Source of the DNA: Arctopsyche grandis
Taxonomy: Eukaryota; Arthropoda; Insecta; Trichoptera; Hydropsychidae
Direction: 5' to 3'
DNA length: 64,000 bases
NCBI RefSeq assembly: GCF_051622035.1
Contig: NC_135357.1
Span: 20,078,256-20,142,255, forward strand
Shown here piece after piece: positions 21,079-32,644 of the stretch. The position numbers and the translations under genes are program-made. Numbering within the stretch: position 1 is the stretch's first letter; the number at the start of each line of letters is the position of its first letter. A model generated the notes under the pieces. That model had not been told where the DNA came from. It was given only the letters and a program-made list of their open reading frames with translations, and did no database searches.

Positions 21079-23449
21079 GTGAGTGTACCAATTATTTTAC
21101 CATTATAATTATAACCATTCTATTACTTCGCTCAATTTAATACATGTCTGAAAATACAATGCATGAGTAGCCTAGATATATTTTATAAATTTAATTTCGA
21201 AGTTGTTTCCGCTCTCGAGTTTTAAACATTTTTTAACGATATGTTTCATCTTTGAGATAAACTATTTAAATTTAATTAAAAAGAAGTCTTGATTAATTTA
21301 ATTCTGAGCAGTTAAATGAAAAAAATTCAATCTCAACTAACGGGAAGAAAAAATTAGAGTAGATTAAAATCAGATCATTTTATAAAATAATGTCAATGAA
21401 ACCGGTTGAATTTATAATAGTTGAGCAAAAACCGATTATACTGATGATACCACACCTGTCGTTAGCTAAAACAAGGTTCAAGTGCATAAGAAGGCCACCA
21501 AAGACATACATAACATATGTACTCTAATCGCGTGACGACACATAATTGCGCCTATTTTTTTATGTTCATCATAAAGTCGTTAGTGATTTTATGAAAATAA
21601 TCGTAACAATTTGTCATACAAATTTACGTAACATACATATTTCCTGTGAATAAAATAATATATTATATTCTACAAATCTGTCAATTGTCACCGAATACTG
21701 TTTGTTTTTCATATGTACATATGTGTGTTTAAAATAGTTAAATATGTTACCAGGGGTAAATTTTATGATAATAGTTATCTTTAACACAATTTGCCCAATT
21801 AACTCTTTACTCTATGCATGTGAAATATTTTAATAAAATAGCTATTTAGATTTAAATATCAAGTAATATTTTTTATTTATACATACAGATATGTAATATG
21901 TGAAATCAAACACATTTGAAAATTAACAAGTTGTTTGAAATAAATTAAATATGTATTCTATTTAAATATAGAAAAAAAAACAAAAGTACGGAAATTTATT
22001 CAAAGAGCTTTTCTAATTTGACATAATTTACATATTTATTATTTAGGTTTGTAAATATTTACATATATATGTACATACACGCGTGCATATACAATATACA
22101 TACGTATATTGTCAACGTAGACATAATACATTAACTTAAATATATATCTTTTTAATTTAAACTTTTTTAATCAACTAAATTTTTATATTTCAATATACAT
22201 ATTTCATGAAATTCAAATAAACTTTATTTAAATTTCATGAAATATATTGAAATGAATGAACGCGATGTATTTAGAAAAAATTCACTACGCAACAATGTTA
22301 TTTTTAGATTTTCTATTCATGTCATTTTGAAAACGGAAAAATATTTATGTGTGTCGCCAAAAATTAAAATGCGCATTTTGTGACTACAATGTGAAATTAT
22401 TTTTATTTTCGTATAATTCATCATGAACACGCACCAAATTTATCATTCTGCTGTTAAATTGTTTTTATAAAAGAAAATGGCAAAAATATAACACCAAAAT
22501 TTTTTTATTAAAATTAATTTGTTTATAGCGCCATGCAATTTTTCAACAATGCTAAGAATTACATATATGTATATGCGAGAATTAGAAGAGAACCTTACAC
22601 TTCCATTGCTGTATCTATTTCATCGTTTGATCGTCTGTTTAAATATGTATAATCAAATGATTAATCATAAGCATAACCAATTATATTGTAAATAAGTAGC
22701 TATTACTTACTCGAATGATGCAAGTGAAACCAAAGTACATACATATATGTATAGTAGATATTATTACAGATTATCGTTTATGAGTAAGCGATGTTTTTCA
22801 CTTACTATTTGCGATTAACATTCAGTTACAAGGCATTAAGTGAACGTTAAAATAATAAAATTTTGATTTAAAAATTATCTTAAGTGATTTTGATTTCAAA
22901 TTTGATTGTAATGATTGACTGCAAAAATAAAAATCGACGGTAAAATTTGGCAAAAACGAGCTCACAATAATTATTGATCGAGTAAAAGTTTGCCAAATGA
23001 GCTCATATTTGAGAGAGAGGCGAATAGAGAGTGATGATGATTTAGTCAACGAAACAGGTTCTGCGGCACACTGACCTCTATAACCTTATATCTGTACGAA
23101 GTATAAACTATTTATTTAGTCTATTTTATCACTTTTTTATATAGCAAAAAGTCGTTTCAAATGTTAGTTTATGAGTATTATGACAACAGAATGTTTTATT
23201 GAGGTACATAAATTACCCATCTCAGGTTCGTGTCTTACCCGCACGTTGATCTCTTTTTTAACAAACTACTTTTTGTTTGTAGTTTTTCTTCGATGTTTTT
23301 AAGTTCGATTTGAAATACATATGTATGTAGTTTTGCCAAATAAAACTAAGCCACGTGAATAATTTTTTCAAACTTCTAAAATCGTTTTCATAAAACATTT
23401 TAATATCTAATTGACAACTGTTATTATTGCCAATTACATATACATACAT
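21079..23449. other. AT-rich DNA, possibly intronic
   Basis: Only microsatellites and short spurious frames are visible. If the first-exon model holds, this is the first intron of the YGPPK gene. Confidence 0.45.
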
Positions 23450-23854
23450 GGGTCTACGTGACTTGACAGAATGTTAAATTACAGAAAACGCAAATATCAG
23501 AATGCAAAGATTGAAAATCGAAAGATCTTAAGTCGAAAGATCAAAAAAAAATGGTGCATGGTAAACGGTACATACTCACGTACATAATCACTTAATTTGC
23601 GCGAGCAGGATACAACAGGAACAAGAAGAACATGCTTTTCCTCCCGTATTCTGCGCGCGCACATTAACACGGGAGGAAAAGCATGTACCTCTTGTTCCTG
23701 TTGTATCCTGCTCGCGCAAATTAAGTGAGTATGTACAGTTTACCATGCACCATTTTTTTTTGATCTTTCGACTTAAGATCTTTCGATTTTCGATCTTTGC
23801 ATTCTGATATTTGCGTTTTCTGTAATTTAACATTCTGTCAAATCACGGAGACCG
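23450..23854. mobile_element. Long foldback MITE, copy 1 (405 bp)
   Basis: The ends are GGTCTACGTGACTTGACAGA and its imperfect reverse complement ending GGAGACC. Arms of about 180 bp pair almost throughout: AATGTTAAATTACAGAAAAC, GATCTTAAGTCGAAAGATCA, GGATACAACAGGAACAAGA and CGGGAGGAAAAGCATG on one side return inverted on the other. The minus-strand frame 23588-23833 arises from the arm sequence and is not a gene. The same family is at 26166-26475 and 51850-52219. Confidence 0.88.
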
Positions 23855-25675
23855 ACATACATATATACATATGTTCATATGTGTGTATGTACCTAATTTT
23901 ATAAATTTGGCTTTACATTTTACACAAAATACTATACATAACTACATATATTTTTCATTTACCATAATAGGTCACCCTAAATCGACACCATTGTTAAGTG
24001 TGTATGTACATATATTCGAATACTTTTAATGATGTATGTAGTTACATATACAGATTTTGTACATATGTACATCTTTATCATATTTAAAATAGATAATTGA
24101 AATTAATTATAAAATATTTCCATTAATATTGCGTAATGTTACAATACAATATTATCGCAGCACGCAGCATGTGTTATCTATTCATTTTCGATGAGTTGAA
24201 TTTTAATATTATCATTCGACTTCACCACGATTCGAAAATTACGAATTAATATTCCATGAGCATTTTGACCCTAAAAATATTGTATATCACTCGTGGTTGT
24301 TACGGCTCATTATCATGAAGTTTATTGCGGTCGAAATTATAGTAAGATGTATCGTTTTATAGGAAAATTGACAAGTTTTCCAATGAGATTTTCTTTGCTG
24401 ACACATGTATATCAATGAATGACGAGTGGTTCTGTTACGGAATTAACATATGCTAATTTGTGCACAGAGGGCAATGTTACACTTCTTAAAAATGTATGCC
24501 AAACTTAAAAACACACATTCGTCATGGAATCGTACAGATATTTACCGATTATAATTTCTGAAAATACGTATATTTAACAAACAAAAAAAAGAACACAAGC
24601 GCATAGATTATCAGTACAATTTCGAATTCTCTTCAAACAAATCCTTCTGCCACGTTTCATAAAACGTTAATATTTCAAAGTTTATTTTTTTATGATAGAA
24701 ATGCTTTTAAAACGTCTTTGAAAATCTTTTTAATTCGATTTATCTTTTTTAAACTGTAAAAAAAATTCTCCGGGAACACTTTCTTTGAAAAACTAATAAA
24801 GTTTGTTTAAGAATATGAAGATTCGACAAAATCTAATATTACATACAATGTACATATGTCTGTCTAATAGGAGTAGAAAATGAGTCAGATGAATTCAGAT
24901 GCAATACGATAGTAGTGTTCAACAGTCTCACCTTGAGAGTCCACCTGAGATTCTTGGCCCAAAAGAGAAAATACAAATATTTGTAGAACGTCAAAAGACA
25001 ATGCCGAGGCCAGAGAAAGGTCGCCCCGGGCTACCATGGAAAGTCTGGCACGATTGCTGACCACTTTAAAAAGCACCATTTCATATGTAGTTATATATGT
25101 ATGTATATATAATATCCATACATACATATGTATATATTATATGTAATGTCAATAATAAACATAATCTAAATTCCTAAATTTAAATTCAGATTTACATACG
25201 TACATATGTATGTGTACTACAATATAATTTACAGTATTAATATTGGACGCAGTACCTCCAATATTATTTTTGTAGTATTTATTTCAAATTATGCAATATA
25301 TTTCTACGAGATATACATGCATGTATTATTAAATAATACACCATTTTTATAACTTGGAGTTGTAATTTCGATACATACGCCTAATTTTTAATTGATATCG
25401 AAAACATGTATTTTTAAACACATATATAATTATTATGCACATCTACATACATATATCACTGGTTCTCGAATGAAATTTTACTTATTAAATTTGAAGCTGA
25501 GATTTCATCCAAAAGTATAGTAATTCCCAAACTTTTACTTTTCATGGGTTTCTTTATATACATACATATACAATTTTAATATGTTGTTTTCTCTTCATTA
25601 ATTATTGACTATTATTATTATTAGTATTTTATTCTGTTTTCAAAAGAATGCATTAGTACTTTATTGGTTGATTTG
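23855..25675. other. AT-rich DNA, no gene seen
   Basis: A less AT-rich patch at about 24910-25075 holds a minus-strand frame of 80 codons (24885-25127) that I do not recognise. TACATA/TATGTA runs occur at about 25090-25140 and 25195-25212. Confidence 0.45.
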
Positions 25676-26065
25676 ATCAGCACTCCTCAAATTCTTGCAG
25701 AATTCAGCTCTAATGTTCCCAGCCAACTCATTGGCAGTCTTCTGTCACGCATCAATTTGATGGCTTCGTCACCTGTTGCAAAGAGCATCAAGTTCCACAA
25801 CCAGATTTCTGTTAGCTTGGATTCTTTAATCTTAATTTAAGTATGCCGATCTGGCTGAAGGATTGCATAATTTAAGACCCTAAATTTGTTTTAATGTTGT
25901 ATTTGTTTTTATATATTTATTTATTTGTTACATATTTTATCTTCTTTTGTTTTAACATCCTTGTTATTCTTGAATCTTATTTTTTGCTTAGCCATAGTGA
26001 CGTCCTGGATAAATTCTATAAAGTCACTTTGGCAAAGTTATATATAAATAAATATATGTACATAT
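25676..26065 (+). mobile_element. Possible LINE 3' end fragment
   Basis: One frame reads SQLIGSLLSRINLMASSPVA and KSIKFHNQISVSLDSLIL before a stop, followed by a T-rich 3' stretch and TATAAATAAATA at about 26040-26053. The layout matches the LINE end at 2411-3473, but the protein similarity is too short to be sure. Confidence 0.35.
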
Positions 26066-26165
26066 TTGCATAGTTACTGTTCATGCATAATTCTGATCAA
26101 AATATTTGTTTTTTCAGTATTATGAAAATAGTCTTGATCAATATTTTATAAAGTTATTAGTTATT

Positions 26166-26475
26166 AGTCGAAAGATCAAAAAAAAGGGGGTGCGTGGTAA
26201 ACGGTACATACTCACTTAATTTGCTCGAGAAGGATACAACAGGAACAAGAGGAAAAGGCTTTTCCTCCCGTATTAATGTACGCGGAAAGGATACGGGAGG
26301 AAAAGCCTGTTCCTCTTGTTCCTGTTGTATCCTGCTCGCGCAAATTAAGTGAGTATGTACCGTTTACTATGCACCCTTTTTTATCTTTCGACTTAAGATC
26401 TTTCGATTTTCGATCTTTGCCTTCCGATATTTGCGTTTTCGGGTGGTTAACATTCGGGCCCGTGAGGTAGACCCC
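26166..26475. mobile_element. Long foldback MITE, copy 2 (left-truncated)
   Basis: It begins inside the left arm at TTAGTCGAAAGATCAAAAAA and runs to a full right end GGTAGACCCC at 26466-26475. The arms GGATACAACAGGAACAAGAG / CTCTTGTTCCTGTTGTATCC pair around 26283. Frames at 26212-26532 and 26276-26470 are by-products. Confidence 0.85.
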
Positions 26476-26993
26476 AATTATATATATGTACATACGTATG
26501 TACGTAAAAACTATAATTAATTTATCAAACACAAACGTGAATACGTACGTTAAAGCGAAAGCTTACGACTATCCACAAATATTATATATCGATATGGAAT
26601 TGTCAATAGAATTAAATTTCAATGGTCATATTATATTTAATGGTCACCATTTAATTAAAAAATGGTCTGTATTAAGAGACGACAGGCTGTCTACGTTATC
26701 TTCGGCCGCCTTTTGCAGAAAACGCATTTTTCTTTTTCCGATAGCAGACAAGCACAATAAGAGATGATGCTGACAACAGCACAGCTAGCGAAGGCTAAGG
26801 AGCACGCTTCGCCGTATGGAGGTCAAACCGTAGAGAGAGTGATTGTTAATGAAATATTTATTACCGGATGGACCACTCTGTAATTGGGATCAATCTGCTA
26901 AGCGGACACGTGTGTGCCGGGTGACGTTCCAATATGAACTGATTATGTGCATCTGTTATATTTAAATTTTTTAAATAGGAATTATCCCAAAGT

Positions 26994-27042
26994 ATAAATA
27001 AATCGTACCAGGATTTTCCAATCCTGGTACGATTTATTTTAT
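26994..27042. repeat. Perfect short hairpin
   Basis: AAATAAATCGTACCAGGATT, three to four bases, then the exact reverse complement AATCCTGGTACGATTTATTT. The stem is about 20 bp. It could be the terminus of a retroelement or a cruciform remnant. Confidence 0.7.
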
Positions 27043-27120
27043 CTTGAACATTAAATGAAATTTAAGGATTGTAATATTCAGTTAACTTAAATTATTGGCA
27101 CAATAAATTTCGATATTGAG

Positions 27121-27605
27121 TAATAACTAGACTGAGGATCGACACCTTGCTTTTTCCAGGAATCGGGGCGGTTTGGCTCTATTTACAAAGCTTGAGTACA
27201 AAAAATAAGGTTGGACGAACCTTTTACAACAATTGAACAATAGCATTAACAACAATTTAATAATAAACGGCGCGCTGTGGATCCGGCCACTAGTCCTAGT
27301 CACCGGCCACTAATAACTAGTCTCCGGAGCCTGAGGGGGCCGTGTATTGTTCAAAGGTTGTAAATGCATTGTTAAAGGTTTGCCGAACAATGGATAGCAC
27401 TGTGACTATCCTACCTCTACTAATAACTAGACACCGGATAGACACCGTGCTTTTTCCAGGAATCGGGGCGGTTTAGCTCTATTTACAAAGCTAGAGTCCA
27501 AATAAAAAAACGTTCGGCGAACCTTTAACAATGCAATGAACAATACACAGCACCCTCTGGGTCCGTTTTTTTCAAGACGGCACCTTGGTTATCCGGCCTT
27601 TACTA
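27121..27605. repeat. Complex direct and inverted repeat cluster
   Basis: Two direct copies (27121-27200 and 27418-27500) share TAATAACTAGAC and GCTTTTTCCAGGAATCGGGG. A segment at 27335-27400, GTGTATTGTTC...GCATTGTTAAAGGTT, is the inverted form of GAACCTTTAACAATGCAATG at 27518-27540. Both arrangements suggest nested insertion of copies of one element. Confidence 0.65.
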
Positions 27606-28740
27606 ATAACACAATCCACGTGGAAATGAATGACCTTAAACTAGACTTTTTGTGACCATAATTTCTTCATAATGATTCTGTTACACAATTTTCACCTGTG
27701 ATTACATGGAAAGTGTGTACTACAACAGTGTGAATCGATGAACAGATATACATATGTAAATACTACATACATTGGACATTATACATTTTAATAATAATCA
27801 ACTGATTGGCATGTTTCAGCAATTAAATAGTGTGTAGTTACACTTCAATTCAATTCATAAATTCACATCAAAGTTTCACTTTCTGTAATTGAATAAAAAT
27901 TTTGCATAATTTTGTGTAAAATTATACTAAAATTGGCAATTTAGTTATACAATGATTATTGCATAAATTTTTGCCTGTAAATATGCCGAAAAGTTGTTTT
28001 CAATTCAATTTTAATCACTTGATAATTTAGATGAGATCATATTCGGACCCGATATACATATATATGTATGTATGTATGCGGTGCCAGAACAAAGAAGATG
28101 CATGTCATCTTCAATTACAAAGTTTCAGTTTTCTTTCACAGTTAATTTTTACTAACCTCTTCTTAGTTCATTAAGATTTGAATCCTAGCTAGAGCCTATT
28201 TTAGAATGTGTTACAAAACGCAACCATGTATGTACATATGTATGTAGGTATACTGTTTGAGGATGCGAGATATTAAAAAAGATTATAGTTACATATATAC
28301 AGTTTGAACTATAATTAACGAATAAAATATGTAGACACTTAAAAAAATATTTTGCGGTTGCTAAAAATTTCGCTAATTGGTTTCGGAATAGTATTTTACG
28401 ATGATTTTTTACTTTCTGTTGCCAATTGTTTTACATTTAATATCATTAATTATTTACACAAAAAAAGAAACAAAGCTTTATTACACTGTCATTCAAATGT
28501 TATTTTTTATTACTTTTTCTATATATGTATATATAGATATGTACATACATGCGTACATACGAAGTATCAATAAATGAAATTTATCATTTTCGGTTGTCGT
28601 TCACTTTTTAATAAACACATTACATACGCCATAAAGGGATTCGCCTATATTTTTAACATTATACAAATAAGACAGTATACAAATATAATTTTTTTTGGTT
28701 TCACCGTCATACTGATCAATTCCTTTTCGTCTATTTTATG
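27606..28740. other. AT-rich DNA, no gene seen
   Basis: No recognisable coding signal. TATGTA microsatellites at about 28055-28080 and 28228-28250. Confidence 0.5.
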
Positions 28741-28745
28741 ATTAA

Positions 28746-28985
28746 CTAGTGGTTTCACCCGGCTTCGCTCAGTATTTTTAATATAAACCACTTAAAAATG
28801 GCTAATCTAATAGAAAACATTCATTTGTTTTTTTTATTAAATTTATTTGAATCGAAAAAAAATTATATTCAACCATATCAATATCGTCGTCATAGAAACT
28901 TTGATTTATTTGATTTGATGCTTCCACCCAAAACTTACATACATACAAAGTCTCTTTCGAAATTATATATCGGATGAGTAAATCG
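28746..28985 (-). repeat. Dispersed repeat copy B (no internal tandem array)
   Basis: It shares ACTAGTGG..., ACCCGGCTTC, AATATAAACC(A/G)CTTAA, the TTAAATTTATTTGAATC block and CCACCCAAA(A/C)CTTACAT with 14599-15230. It lacks the CCGGAACTGAAA array, which shows that the array is a later expansion or insertion in copy A. Confidence 0.7.
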
Positions 28986-31900
28986 TGCAAATTTTGTGTA
29001 ATCGAGAAGTAGGTGTATAGTTCGGGCCACCGAGAGAGGTAAAGTTCCTGGGCCCGGACTACTCTAAGGGCCCCATATCGGAAATCGTACCCGTTAATCA
29101 TTACCTTTCTTATTAAATTATTTTAAAAAATAGCAACCAATATATAGGTATTTTTCTAATAGTTCTGATAGATGTTTCGCATATTAAAAATATATCTATA
29201 AGATATTTTTTGAAATTTGCCATAGGGCCCTAATTATTTTTCCCATTTCTCGGGATTCCTCTCGGCGAACCTGTGTATAGTCACAAATTCCAAATCATTA
29301 AAAATGAGTATGACTTATGAAAGATTGTTCAAAAGCCGTAAAGTCACGGTCATTGATCCTGAAAATTCAATTAAAATTTGTGGCATCTGGAGCGATGAAA
29401 AGCGCCCAGAAATACATACATATGCATGTGCATATTTCACTTTCGTTCGTTCCGCTCGCAATTACAAAAACCCATTCGCATTATACACGCACGCGTCTCG
29501 TTTCAGGAATCATACCCATACATAATTCGCGTATATTATCGTTCTGGTTGCTTTTTGAATGCACCGCGAGATACGGTACTGTTCACTGTTCAGTGTCAAG
29601 GGACGCACACACTACATATAATAATTGTACATATGTACGAATGTAGCATCGTCCGGATTTTTGTAAAGAGATCGCTCGTTTCGAGCACACCTGATGCGCT
29701 AAAAATGAGGCGCGATTAAGTAATGGAGGCCAATAGACCGTGCCATGTGAATCGGTGAAAATGACAGTGGTATACTCGTATGTGGCACGAGCAAGAGCGC
29801 ATCCGTATACCCATACTTTACTCCGCCACACCAACTGTAGCATTCTGCTACACTTCCCATGGATTGTGAGTTTAATCCACCAAATCAATTTCATGAAATG
29901 GAACCACTCAATTAAAAATTAAATTAAAACGTTGCAATACAGATTTATACTTTTTTCGTACGGGAAAACTCTCTGAAGCTTTTTTTCACATCTTCGACGT
30001 ACAAAATGGTTCGGTGATTATTCCGCACAAAACGATCTCGCGCACGTCATGTAAATCTCGATCACGGAACATCTGGCACCCGAAAATTCCATCCATCGAG
30101 ATTTGCCCACGTGAAATATCCTGCTAACGAGAGCTCGAGTGCCAGATAATACGTATTCACGATTTTCGTGCAAAGATTGTCGTTTGCGCGATCGCAATGT
30201 GTGAAATAATCCATTTACCATACAATATATAATGATGATATTATATTTACTAGGTGTATTTTTTTATTATTTAATATACCCAATATGTTAATATACCCAT
30301 AGCTTTAAGTAACATCAACATTTGATATTCAATCATATTTATAATATTTACAGCATTTGATATTCAATCATAAATATATTTATAATATTTACAGCTTTTG
30401 ATATTCAATCATAAATATATTTATAATATTAGATTGAACTTTGTTCCATAAAGGAGCATAAATTGTTTTCAAATTCATATCAAACACTTTATTTTCAAAT
30501 TTTAAATTAATTCATTTATTTTTAACTTCATAACAAAATGATTAATTATTTCTAACGTTGCTTTATATTGTTGTAATAAATATAAACGTATTGACTAGAT
30601 TAATAAACAACTGTAATATCGTATATTGTTATAAAATTATATTATTTTTTAATTTTATTTTCAAAATTTTATTAGATTTCTATTTATAGACTAAATAGAA
30701 AATAAGCCTAACGAGAGAGTTTTCTTTATTTTTAATTGATCATGTATTAGCAAAAATAAATTATTTGAAAATAATCAGTAATTAAATTTAAAATTTATTT
30801 ATTTATGAAAGTGTAATTATATATCTCATTGAAAAGATTTTTGTGGTCGGGAAAATCGTGCTTCGATTATCTGCAATGCTTTTCCTTTCACTCGTTATTG
30901 AATGAATAGACAAAATGGCAAACAATGTTTATTTTATATCAACAATTTTAATAATAGCTCATAAAAAATTTCATTATCAGAGTCAATAAATAGCCCATTA
31001 TTTTATTTCATTGTAAAATTCAATAAAAGCACTTTTTTTTCATTATCAAAGTCAATAATTATCATTTTTAAAATAGAAAGCTACATATTATTCAATTTAC
31101 AAATGAAATTGTCTCGTTATAAATTTAAAACAATCTTTTTTTCATTTTTTACAGAAAGAAAACAAAAACTCACGAAGCCAGTTCAAAACGCCTCTTCATG
31201 GTGAACTACACAGTTTTCAGCAAAAATTCATAGACCAACCAAAGATATGATTATTAGAAGTGTGAGTATGAATTTTTTCCATTGTCGATAGAAATCATGT
31301 ACTTCCTGTTATCAATGACACACAGATAACTGTAATTTCCAATCATCATAAGATCAACATCCGGATGATGCGACAATGGTGAAAGTGTCGGGTGGCTGGT
31401 TTTCAAATCTACATCCGTAAAATGTGAATCACCCACTCGCTCGACCTAGGTCATATTCTCAGATGATTGTTCCAACATAATCGAACCGGTTTCTAATAAA
31501 TAATTATGAAAATTGACATACATATGCATTCTTGAATTTCAATTGACTTTTGGTACAATTAATAAAATACATATGTATTATATTTACATGTATAAAATTA
31601 AACACGCAAAGAAAAGCAATGATTAAGAAATGAGTAGCTGTCAAATAGCTTTGGAGTATGTACATATGTACATACATAAGTATAAAATTATTATTATTTA
31701 TTGCCATTCCAATTTAATACATGCTAAATAATACATGAAGAAATAATTTCAGTGGCTTGTACGAAACCAAATTTATAATATAATTAATTCTTGACTAAAT
31801 ATTCTGCAACAAATTTGGAATATTTTTTTATCGGCTGCGGATTAGTCCACTGATATAATTTCAATCACTCAAAAATTCATTTCTCTGCACTCCTTATTTG

Positions 31901-32644
31901 AACAAATTATCTGACCACACAATAGGACACACATATATTCACTTGAAGTATAAATTTGATTGTTTTTGATATTTGTATTTTTTTGATTCAAAATAAAACA
32001 TAGTATATAAAATATATAGATATGTTTACGTATGTATAATTATATTAGAAAATGTTTTTCTTTTATAATTTCCCAAACTCTCCATAGTTAAAATTATTAA
32101 TTATGATGATATATTAACTTGAAAATTGGAATCATGCACAAGGTTTATGAGCAAATTACACCCTCTGTGTAACCACTGCTGTAATTTCTGAAAATAGATA
32201 AATTGAACCAGCTTATAAAAATTGTGTAGCACTACTCTGTAAGTATGTATGTACATAGATATGTTTCAAAAATATTGAGCGAATACTTACCTCTAGGAAG
32301 CACTCAAAAATGATATTGTCTATCTGCATTATAGTTTCTATATACATACATATCTATAACGATCTTATTTAGAAGAAAAAACATCTTAACAGGCGTTCTA
32401 ATAACGTTCGTGCATATGTACATATACATATGTATATGTATTTAAAAAAAACCACACTTTCACTCAAATGACAGATCACTTCAAATGCAAATGACCAACA
32501 CTATTTTCAATTTTCGAATATCTTCATGATTTCGCTTAACACGTTTGATCCATATATTATAGAAAACTTTCTTTCCGTCGCTTTAAATATTTATTTGAAT
32601 TGTATTAAAAATTGTACGAATAAGCAATAATATAATGTTTTCAG
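28986..32644. other. Non-coding DNA upstream of the YGPPK gene
   Basis: A GC-richer patch at 29340-30215 has several overlapping short frames on both strands, none recognised. A three-copy direct repeat lies at about 30318-30430. The rest is AT-rich. A TTTTCAG acceptor ends at 32644. Confidence 0.45.
30318..30430. repeat. Tandem repeat, about 40-55 bp unit, three copies
   Basis: The unit core TTTGATATTCAATCAT followed by (AAATATA)TTTATAATAT and TTACAGC recurs three times with small length differences. Confidence 0.75.

Noticed and set aside
24885-25127. 80-codon minus-strand ORF in a less AT-rich patch
   Set aside because: No domain, splice or repeat evidence supports it; kept only as part of the spacer description.
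26212-26532. 106-codon minus-strand ORF
   Set aside because: It is produced by the foldback MITE copy 2 and is not conserved as a frame in the other copies.
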